A DNA stretch of 40,201 nt from Irineochytrium annulatum (taxonomy: Eukaryota > Chytridiomycota > Chytridiomycetes > Chytridiales > Chytridiaceae): positions 1 through 40,201 of the forward strand of contig JADGJL010000117.1 of assembly GCA_027600665.1 (NCBI GenBank). Direction: 5' to 3'. Positions 10,762-20,062 of this stretch are shown one piece after another. The notes beneath the pieces were generated by a model. That model worked only from the letters and a program-made list of their open reading frames with translations. It ran no database searches and was not told where the DNA came from. Numbering within the stretch: the stretch's first letter is position 1; the number at the start of each line of letters is the position of its first letter. A program made the position numbers and the translations under genes.

Positions 10762-12962
10762 CTATCTCGTAAGTTCTTTACCTTTATGGGAGATCGCTTC
10801 ATACCCCGATCCATTCCCGTAATGCGGCGGATTAGCTTCGGCCTTATGTGCCTCGGTCTCTATAACACGCCTCGGAGATTCACCGTTCGTCTCATGTGTC
10901 ACTTTCCCGTTGGCGATGCTGTTAGCCAGATCCCTCTCTATCTCAACCAGTGCTTCCTTCTTCTCACGAACCCTCTCCCGCAAGACTTCGATCTCTTGCT
11001 CCTCGCGGGCAAGCTCTGCGGCCGTCTCCTCGTTGAGACGTTTTCTCTCCGCCAACTCCATCGTGAGAGCTTCGACTCTTTGTCTCTCCTCTTCGAGGAA
11101 GCCCGCCCTGGTCTCGGACACAAGGTATTCTTCCTCGCTGATCAGCTCCTTCTTCAGCCTCACGATCCGGGAGTTGTGATCTTCCTGCAGTTGCGCCTTC
11201 TTTCGCTTAAACTCCTCCTGGAGACTTTCCTCCAACTTCACTAGCTCGGCGTTTAACCGCTCGCTGATTGCCTCTTCCTCGCTCCGACATTTCTGCTCGT
11301 ACTCCGCCCGTAAGGTCTCCATAAACTCCTCCTCCCGCTTCCGGAAAGAGCTCTTTTGCTCAGCCTCCCTCCTCTCCGACGCCTTCCGTGCGTCATTTAA
11401 CCGCTCCTCAGTCCGCTCTTCTATCATAGAGATGTCATATGTCGCCTGCTCCTCCGCTTCCTTCAACCGTCCGTCATACGATCGTTTGATAGAGAGAACG
11501 TTTTCTTCGTACAGGTCCTTCCGAGCCTTCTCTTCGTTCGCAAGCATTTGATCATACTTCTGCCGCAGGGCCTGAATACTCTCCTGCAATCGCCGTTCCT
11601 CCTCCTTCTCGAGCGTGAGAAGAGATGCCTTTGACTCGGACGCCTTCTTGAAGCTCGACTCCTCCTGCGCCACGAGCTCCTCGATCTTCCTCTTATATTT
11701 CTCGCGGATTTCCTTGGCCGCGATCTCGTGGGCCGCCGATTCGATTTGAGTAATTTCCTTAAGCGAAATTTCATTGTCGGCCTTGATTTTCGACACCGCC
11801 TTATCGTAAAGGTCGGACTCCTGCTTCTCTACCTCTCGCAGCTGATTCTCAAGACGGGATCGAATGGCTTTGACCTTCTTTTCAAGCTCCTCCTCCTCCG
11901 CTTTCTGTTCGAGCGTCGGTTGTGGCGACCTTCCGCGGCTGACAGGACTTTCTTTGGTATTGAGCTCAGAGGCCGATAGAGGCGGCGACGGCGATGTCTT
12001 CGTAATATGTACACTTTCCGTAAGTTTGATCTTTCTGTCGTCGTCGTCATCAAAGTCTCCGTCCCCGTTGCTTTCCCGCGAACGATCACGTGCCTCGTCG
12101 TCCTCATCTATTAAGTCGTCGTCTTCTTCCAAACCGTACATGTCCTCCTTTGGGGCCGACGATAGTCCCTTCCCGGCATCCGAGATCAATGGCAAAGGCT
12201 TGACGGAATGAGAAATGGCATCGAGCTTTGTATCAGTAATCTTTGCGCCAAGGCCGATGCCCGATAAGGGCGCCATTTTCGACGGTAATGCTTTTGCCTC
12301 AAGAATTGCGCCACCTTAACCAGACCATTTAGGTCTTCGAAGAAAAATTGTTTTTGTACCTTTGCTATCGGTCTCCTCGTCACCCTCCTTAAAAAAAAAA
12401 ATCAGATCCGAAAGCCTATTTATCTACATTGGCCTACCGAATCCCCCTCATCGCCATCGCCAACTCCAGATAGCAATTTTTGCTTCTCCCTTTCGTACAG
12501 TTTTCTGTAATGTTCGTCGCACGGGTGGTCCCATATGCTGTCACCACTGACAAAATTAAAGTAGTAGATGTTTCCGTCCTCTGTTTGACTGTGGTCTGGT
12601 CAGAACAAATCGATGAAGCATATCTCACCAGGGTTTCCAATTGGGAGGTAAAGGCGCCTTTAATGACTCCCTGGCAATCCATAAAAGTTTTTTTTCGGTC
12701 TTTGGATCCATGCCAAGGAACGTGGCATATTCGGCGATTTCTGAGAGGTTGTTAGTCTTGAAAGAAATAATCAGGGTCGGTCTACCTTCGTCCGTAGGTT
12801 CATAATCCTCATCAAATCTGCGGAATTCATCACGTTAGCCTGGTAACACCGAGCCCACGAGACTCACTCTTCTTCCTAGAATCAACGATAAAAAATTTAG
12901 CATGAAATCATCTTCGAAAGAAACCAGATCATGTCCGCCCTTACCAAGATGACCTGAGGCAT
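10762..12962 (-). CDS. CEP164: CEP164-like WW domain and coiled-coil protein
   Basis: CEP164 sits on distal appendages of the mother centriole/basal body and is needed to dock the basal body and start cilium formation. Proposed exons (minus): 12945-12962, 12868-12875, 12786-12817, 12629-12740, 12438-12588, 12360-12387, 10762-12314, giving about 633 residues. The N-terminus [18 protein letters not shown] and the segment [20 protein letters not shown] match CEP164. The WW domain runs from W54 through DGNIYYFNF to [12 protein letters not shown] (W76, P79). An acidic stretch follows at about 175-210 ([22 protein letters not shown]), then a long Glu/Lys/Arg-rich coiled coil at about 250-585. The protein is shorter than vertebrate CEP164 (roughly 1,460 residues). 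Exon 2 is a microexon of 8 nt. The gene is divergent from Dicer by 72 bp. Family identity rests mainly on the N-terminal 85 residues, which are distinctive. Confidence 0.88.
12868..12875 (-). other. CEP164: 8-nt microexon of the CEP164-like gene
   Basis: On the minus strand the bases ...TTCTAG|GAAGAAGA|GTGAGT give a perfect acceptor, 8 coding bases and a consensus donor. Exon 1 (18 nt) ends in phase 0 and exon 3 needs two bases from upstream, so omitting the 8 nt breaks the frame. With it the protein reads VILEEEFDEDYEP, matching the CEP164 pattern of a hydrophobic start, EE, then an acidic/tyrosine stretch. Confidence 0.75.
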
Positions 12963-13034
12963 TGTAACTCTGGGGAGGTCAAAGTTGCGGAGTTCTCGCT
13001 CAAGCCTCAGACACTTGTGCTAATAAGACAAGGA
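12963..13034. promoter_or_regulatory. Bidirectional promoter, CEP164-like / Dicer
   Basis: The start codons of the two divergent genes are separated by 72 bp. This interval and flanking exon sequence must contain both promoters. No specific factor site was recognised. Confidence 0.5.
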
Positions 13035-16000
13035 ATGGGCGATCGCCTGGAACCTCGGCCATACCAGCTCGAGCTCTTCGAGGCGGCCAAAACGCGAAAC
13101 ATTATCGCCTATTTGGATACTGGCGCCGGAAAAACGGTAACTTCGTCGATTCTCGGTAGGATATCTGAGTGGGTTTTAGTTAGTGTCTGTATTGCTGATC
13201 GAGCACTTTGCGACCGCGTTGCTTCCTGTTCCGCGAAGCGACATTGAGTACTGCATCGCCACGACTCTTCTTTCTGACGACGAGAAATCAAAGCGCGAAG
13301 TCAAGTAAGTCAATCCGTTTGCTGGCCCGAAGGGCTAAACAGTTAGAAAAAGGTTCGATGGCGCACTCACTGCGCTCTGCGGGATCCAGGTGCCTGTGCA
13401 GCCCAAGAAGATCATCTTCTGCGTCCCCACCGTCGCCTTAGTCAACCAACAGGCCGAGAAGATTCGGCAGAACACCGACTTAGTCGTTGGCGAATACTCT
13501 GGCGACGAGACAACCTCGTTGACGTACTGGGACGCGCTGGGGTTTTACGTGGAAATGTCGCAGCGACACGTTCTTGTGATGACGCCTCAGATTTTTCTGA
13601 ACATTTTGCGGCACGGGTTTATGAAGCTCACACAGCATGTCTCCTTAATCATTTTCGACGAGGCTCATCATGCGCGGAAGAATCATCCATACGGTCTCAT
13701 TATGGCGGAATTCTATCACACCGCGGCGGGATCTGGCGAACGGCCGAAGATATTTGGAATGACCGCATCCCCCATCCATCAGAAGGCGAACACCCACTTG
13801 GCCTCCATTACAACACTGAACGAGCTGCAAACGGTTCTCGATTGCTCGGTCGTCACCGTGACCGACCGGTCGAAACTAGACGGCTTTGTGGCTCGCGCAC
13901 GTGAGATCGTGCTCGAATATGATCCTCCGCCGCTCGTGAATGATCTGGACGCGTTAAAGGATGATGCGCAATTTGCCGGGGAGGACGTTTCGACGTCTCT
14001 GAGTGCGCTTTATCGATACCTCCGCGAGCTGAAGCCCACCTCGGAGGTGCAAGAGGAGACGAAGAAGCGGACGGCGGGGCAGAAGATCCTGGCCGAGATC
14101 AAGGAGGTGCGCGACGAGCTCGGAGTCTGGTGTGCATGTAGAGTGGCGCAAAGGCTTCACAAGAATATGATAACCAAAGCAAAGGCAGTCGTCACCGAAG
14201 GCATGGCATTTTTTTACGATGGTGTCTTACCGTTTTAGATGCATATGCACCGATATCCCTTGAAAGTCTAAGGCGGTCAGATCTGACGGAGAAGACATGG
14301 GCTTTAATTCATTTGCTGGAAGAGAGGGTATCGACACCCAAGAAGATGAAAGCGTTTCGGGGGATGGTTTTCGTGGAGCGTAGAGCGACTGCCACAGCCC
14401 TGAGCGATCTCCTCGTTCACATCGCACCGCATCGGTTCAAAGGCATCAGGACCGCGTTCGTCACGGGGCACGGGTCGAACGCAGGGGCCGCGAAGAAGAT
14501 GTCGTCGAGCTATCAGGTCTCTGTTTTTGACAAATTCAGGAGCGGCGAGGTCAACTTGCTGGTCGTGACGAGAGTGGCGGAGGAGGGGATTGACATGTAG
14601 GTATTTTTTTCTGTTCTTTAAGGCTAATGACCTTGTAGTCCGTCATGCAAGCTGGTCATTATTTTCAACGTCTTCAGATCGAACACTGGCTACGTGCAAT
14701 CGCGTGGTCGCGCGAGAGATGTTTCTGGGTCGGAGTATATCGTACTTGTGGAACGGAATAATGCGTTGACGATGGAGACGCTTTGCCAGGCCAAGGTCGC
14801 CGAGTTGATGACCCGGAACGCCGCCTTAGCGCTTGGAAATGAGAAAGACGACAGCTTGCGCGTCACAAAAGGACTGAATGACAATCGCATCGTAAGCAAA
14901 CTCCTCGGTACTGATGATGTCGTCAAGACCACGGTCGCCGCGGTCTCGTTGCAAGGAGCGGAACTTGTTCTTCTGCGATATTTGAGAGGGAAGCCGAGCT
15001 ACTCGATGGAGTTTTCCGGGAACCGCGATGAAAGGCTGAAGGAGTGGGAAAGGTATCGAAGTTTTAAACGGTCCCAAGACGAATACGTGAAACTAGAAGA
15101 ATCGGAATGTGCATCCTGTGGCTTCGCCTACAGCGTGTATATTCCAGATTCGGCTAGGGAATTCATATACGGGTCCGTGCGATTCACGCAAAAGCTGGCC
15201 AAGATGTCGGCCGCCCTGGAGGCTGTTCGGTACCTGTACGCGGAAGGAAAGCTGAATGAAAACCTGCTGAGCACCCGATCGATGACGAAGGGAAGCTCGC
15301 GGTTCTCATTCTCCCAGGAGATCAAAAAGTTGATAGCGGAGCGCAAGTTGACTGCTGCGGATGTCGATGCGGGCACAGGACTATTGCGTAGAAATGAAAT
15401 CTTCACGTTTCAAAAGGCCGTACCGCGAGCGTTCTCGGTTGGGCCGTGGTGGAACAACGTTGTCCCTTCCTTTGATGCGCAAGATTCCTCGCCGTTCCTC
15501 CCTGAACTCATAAAGGACGCATTGTGTGAGGTCGGCCCGAAGCAGTTCTACTTCACAATAGTGTCACTGGGACCTCATGCGGAAGAATACTCACGCAGAT
15601 GCAAGCCGCCCAAAAATGCCTTTCGCGATCTTTGTTATCCTCCCTTCTTCCCAGCCGGCCCATCCCCATTTTGCCATCACTACTACTACTTCCCCGAGGA
15701 TTCTGATTGCTATGTGGGGAGCTCCTCGCGATTCGAGCCGCGCCGAACCTTTTGCATTCTTACGAAGTTCCCGATCTCGGTTGAGAGTGTACCTAGTTTC
15801 ATGGTTCTGCTGCTAGACAACAACACACCATGCAAAGTCGACGTGATCCCCAACCGTTTTTTTGATAAGCCAACGGCATCGGGTGTCGTTACTTTCACGG
15901 AGGAGGAGCTGGCACATGTAGTCTCGTTTCAAAAGAATTTTTGGTCCGACTGCTTCAGAGTTGAGACAACAGATGCCGATGCTGACTTCAGTAGCACAGT

Positions 16001-18890
16001 TTATCTCGTTATGCCGATGATTGGTGTTGCCCGAAAGCCTGTGAAATCGAAACCCCGTACTCGCGCAATCGATGAGCCTATTCTACCGACCGTGGTGGCT
16101 GAGAATATCAAATCCGTGAACGATTTACCAGGGCCTTGTGATTGCAGTTGGCAGTTCGATTGGAATTTGGTTCACCGAGTCGTTAATGCGGAGAGAGTGC
16201 CACTGTACGATTGGGTCCGTACAACGGCTGAGAGGGCTGAAGAGTTGTTGGGGAAAACCGAAGTTAAGCGGCAGCGTATAGAAAAGAATTCGCTTATTTT
16301 GGAACATTTGGAGACCGTCTGCGTAGCTGGGGATGAAGATAGTGGTGACGACAGCGATTCCTTAGGCTCTCCCGCGGAAAGTCTCTTTGACGTTGAAGAG
16401 AGCGTCAGTTTTTACACCGGCTTTTATGATGCGTACACGAACGATGACGTTACTATGGGCAGGATCGATTTGGACGCATTGGAAGCATCTTCCACCCCGC
16501 AGGACGATGCCGCAGGGTTGTCTTTTGGGAAGAGAAAGCGGGAGATCGATACAGTTTTAGACGGCGCATTCTCTGACACCGAGACCGAGCCGTCGTTTGA
16601 ACTGTTGTTTGCAAGGGCGTTGAGAACCACGTCGTCCTCGGACTTTAGCGGCTTTTCAGATCGCAAAGTTGTCGACAAGATGAGTTCAATTCTACGGCAG
16701 ATTGTTTTCGAGACTCCGCATAATCACCAGAAATATTTTGGCGCCGAGCTGCGGATAGACCTGTCCCCCGAATCAACGTTCGAGTACGACAACGAGAAGA
16801 AGACCTTTCGATCCCATGCCGAGGAACGTGGTTATGTCGTAAAACATGACAACTCGTTCATGGTCGAAGCGTCTCGGATACCGCCGACGAGGTCTTTCGT
16901 GAAAAAGTTGAGGCCGAGCAATCCACGAGCGAAGCCTTTGCCTCGGAACACGGTGTATGTAATCCCCGAAGCTGCCAACGTCTTGCCGTTTCCCGCCGAG
17001 GTGCTGCTGTCAGCGCAGCTGCTGCCGTCCATACTTTACAAGCTCGAAATGTACGCCGTTGTGGACGAATTCCGCCGGGCGCTTAGCTTTGACAAGCTTT
17101 CAAATTGCACCTTGATTCAGGCGTTCACTGCGACATCTGCGGGGGAGTCGTACAACTACGAGCGGCTGGAGACGCTCGGGGACAGCATCTTGAAATATCT
17201 CGTATCCCATGTGTTATGTGATAAGTTCAGAACGAAGAAGGAGGGGTTCCTATCTGATCGAAGGGGTGAAATTGTGAGCAACAAACATCTGTGTCGTAAA
17301 GCGCGAGACAAGGGTTTGGGAGCCGTGGTGTTTGTTGCTTCGTTCTCTCCGAAGTCGTGGTCGCCGCCGGGAAGTAACCTGGTAAAAAGCGGCGGTGATA
17401 ATGCACCGGCTGATAACATCGGAAACGGACAATCCGCGAGTAAGCGAACGATAGGAGAAAAGAAGTTGGGCGATTTTGTCGAAGCGATATTAGGGGCTGT
17501 CTACGTCGATTGCGGCATAGGTGCCTCGATTGAGTTTATGAGGCGCTTTGATCTGATTAGCGTGGACTTCAAACCATCGAAGGCGTTGGAAGGGGACACT
17601 TGCCTGGCGACCGGGTTACGCGGGAAAATTCAGCAAGACCAGAAGTTCGCCGGCTTTCCTTTTGACCTTTTAGAGGAGCGCATCGGTTACAAGTTCAAAG
17701 ATAGGTTTCATCTATTCCAGGCAATATGTCATAGGTCGGCCTTCAAAAAGAGCGCGGTCGGCGGGGTGTTGTCTTACGAGCGATTGGAGTTTCTCGGCGA
17801 CGCGGTTTTGGACTTCATGATCATCCGACATTTTTACGTGTCCTACAATGATCTTTCCCCGGAGAAGCTGTCCGAGCTTCGCGTCGCCGCGGTTAACAAC
17901 GAGAGCTTTTGCAGAGTGTCTCTCGCCATCGGGCTGCAGGAGGTTCTGCTCCATGACGATGAACGGCTCAAAGCCGATCTGGAATCTTATTTGGACTACA
18001 TGGGGATGCCCGGGTCGGAGGCTCTGCATCCGTTCGAGACCCAGCGCGAGGGGCCGAAGGAACTGGCGGATGTCTTTGAGGCGTTGGTTGGCGCCGTGTA
18101 CGTGGACGCCGGCAACGACGTCGAGATCGTTTGGGAGACTTTTAGACCTTTGTTGACGGACTTTTTTTCGAAGCATGCGAACCCCGATGTGGTTCAGAAG
18201 AGTCCCATACGGCAGATGCACGAATTTTTCCAGAAAGTTGGGTTTGCTGCGACGGACGTGTGGTATAGGTGCGGGTTGTCTCAGTTCTCCGCCGTGTATT
18301 AACGACTATGAAGTGCGAAGGAAATTCTGAGCAAGCGAGAGACGATCCATCAGTGCACCATACACCTCCTTTATGTTTCGATATCAACTGCCGACGGCAA
18401 TACCGCTAACCTTGCGCGGCGATTGGCGACCATTGGCGCGTTGACGTGGATCAAGGATCATGGTGACGACATTGTCGAACTGCTGAGTATCAGCCAGAGA
18501 AGCGGTGGGAAGATATGGGCAGAGGCCACGGAGTTCGAGCATCTTGAGCTATCTGGGGATGTGGAAGAAGAAGGTGTTGGCGAGGCTAGCTTCAAAGTGA
18601 CACCTGAAGTGACATCCGTCAAAATCACCGATACCAGTACCGTAGCTGAAACTGCACTAGAAGCGCACACCGTTCGGAAAGACGGGGAGATAGTCGAAGC
18701 GGAGTCCCCTTTAAACGGAAGTGAAGCTGTGCTAAGTGGAAATGACACAAAATGCATGCGATCGGTCTTCTCCGCATTTGATTTATTGCAAAAGCAGGCA
18801 AAGAGAAGTCTGCAAGAACGGTTGAGAAAGGAACGGGAGGAAGGGGAGGCAACAAGAGCGCTCGCCAGTGCGCTTTACTCAAATATCTAG
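13035..18890 (+). CDS. DCL: Dicer-like ribonuclease III
   Basis: Dicer cuts double-stranded RNA into small RNAs for silencing. Proposed exons 13035-13136, 13180-13304, 13353-14137, 14239-14596, 14639-18268, 18332-18890 give about 1852 residues. Domains in order: DExD/H helicase with Walker A DTGAGKT (28-34) and DEAH (178-181); helicase C with QSRGRAR (about 477-483); Dicer dimerisation domain (about 560-670); platform/PAZ-like region (about 1120-1230, TFRSHAEERGYVVKHD) preceded by an acidic Ser-rich insert; RNase IIIa (YERLETLGDS about 1297, KKLGDFVEAI about 1398); RNase IIIb (YERLEFLGDAVLD about 1503, ADVFEALVGAVY about 1601); C-terminal dsRBD (MHEFFQKVG ... LARRLATIGALTW) and a charged tail. 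All acidic catalytic residues of both RNase III domains are present, so it should be active. Two junctions are uncertain: 14138-14238 (a 17-nt alternative also fits phase) and the dsRBD intron at 18269-18331. The 3' end overlaps the convergent neighbour by 12 bp. Confidence 0.93.
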
Positions 18891-20028
18891 CTCCTGCATG
18901 CGATCTTCTATTACATTTTCCAGCGTTGCTTGCAGTTGTGTTAGTAGCTGACAGTCCGGAAATGCTTGTTCTTCGATTATTTTGGGAATTTTAATGGACT
19001 TTATCGTGACAATCCCTTTCGTAGACACTAGTTGTTTGTTAGTTAAGGACAAAGCTGCAAGTAACACCTGTCAGGAATGCTCCAAGCCATTTTTCGCGGG
19101 TGTTTATATTTATCAACTCTTCCCGAAACCTTACATCCAGCCTCGTGCAGCATTCCTTTACCGCACTCATCATAGTGCCGCCAAGTACGAACGACGGAGG
19201 AGCAGTTACAACCACGAACTAGGCCCCCGGTTACTTCAGTTAATTCAAACATCTCCAATGCAATCATTACCCCGACATCTTCTTTTAACACAACCGCGAA
19301 GTTTGTCGTCAGCCCTGGCTCGTTGTTTACCACCTCGGCAGGCAGTGAAGAAGTCGACGCAAACCTTCGTACACGCAGCCATGCGGATCAACCAGAAGCA
19401 TTTCATCCGCTTGGAACACCCGCATCGTCCGCTCCAGCTCCATCCGATCAGTAATCCACATCGTGTCCTTCGCTCTCGGAGAGAACCTGGGCATTCCACC
19501 GACAACAACGGCGCTTTCTCCCGCACTCGCGATCGCCAGCACGTCGCAATGGCAATACACCCGCCTCTCGCCTTCGAGGCAGGTAATCAACACCGTGATC
19601 TTAGTCAGCCGTTGATTCTGTCGTTCGAAGTGCGCGAGCAATCGCCGAACGGGGTCCATGAGTATGCTCCTCAGCGCCTTATGATCTCGACATGCCGCCA
19701 GAAGCTCTCGGGCGCGCTCCGGTTCGTCGTCCAACGGTTGGCGACTCGGCGGCCTCGAATTCAGAGCGAAGCACTCCATCTTTAGCGCGTTGAAAGGCGG
19801 CGGATCCGATTCGAAACTCATCTCCCCCAACGAATCCGCAAGCCGTTTGCAGTGCAGATCAAAGTCCAGAATGCGGCGCCCGGAGCATCGCATGACAGTG
19901 TACGCGCCCCGTGCTCTGCCGTCGGCCGTATGCGCCAGCAGGAACTCCTTCGGCGATCGGCCCGTGTGGACAACCCCTTGGCCATGATCTTCCATTCTGT
20001 TTTGAAATTCGCTGTCAAAGGACGACAT
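18879..20028 (-). CDS. Class IV (BCAT/D-amino-acid type) PLP aminotransferase-like protein
   Basis: Fold-type IV PLP enzymes include branched-chain and D-amino-acid aminotransferases and aminodeoxychorismate lyase; the substrate here cannot be told. Exons (minus) 19365-20028, 19271-19314, 19068-19218, 18879-19027 give 335 residues with all phases matching. Diagnostic features are RAKDTMW, with the likely PLP-binding lysine, the motif VYEG|LTTNFAVV (EGxxxN) assembled across the first splice, then FVVVTAPPSFVLGGTMM and GAFLT followed by a C-terminal strand. This matches the plant/fungal aminotransferase-like branch rather than classic mitochondrial BCAT. No targeting peptide is obvious. The start ATG at 20028 lies 34 bp from that of PWP2. 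The last 12 bp overlap the Dicer coding end on the other strand. Confidence 0.85.
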
Positions 20029-20062
20029 ATCCCACTCGTTTTTTTGAGAGAGACGAGCGAAG
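20029..20062. promoter_or_regulatory. 34-bp bidirectional intergenic region, aminotransferase-like / PWP2
   Basis: The two start codons face away from each other with 34 bp between. This is too short for separate promoters, so regulatory sequence must extend into the 5' coding regions or the real starts lie further inside one gene. Confidence 0.45.

Noticed and set aside
18242..18353. Series of 16-25-nt ultrashort introns at the Dicer dsRBD
   Set aside because: A single 63-nt intron (18269-18331) with consensus ends gives a normal dsRBD in phase, so ultrashort introns are not needed.
19320..19370. Apparent frameshift in the aminotransferase-like gene after VYEG
   Set aside because: A 50-nt GT-AG intron (19315-19364) joins VYEG to LTTNFAVV in phase and restores the EGxxxN motif.
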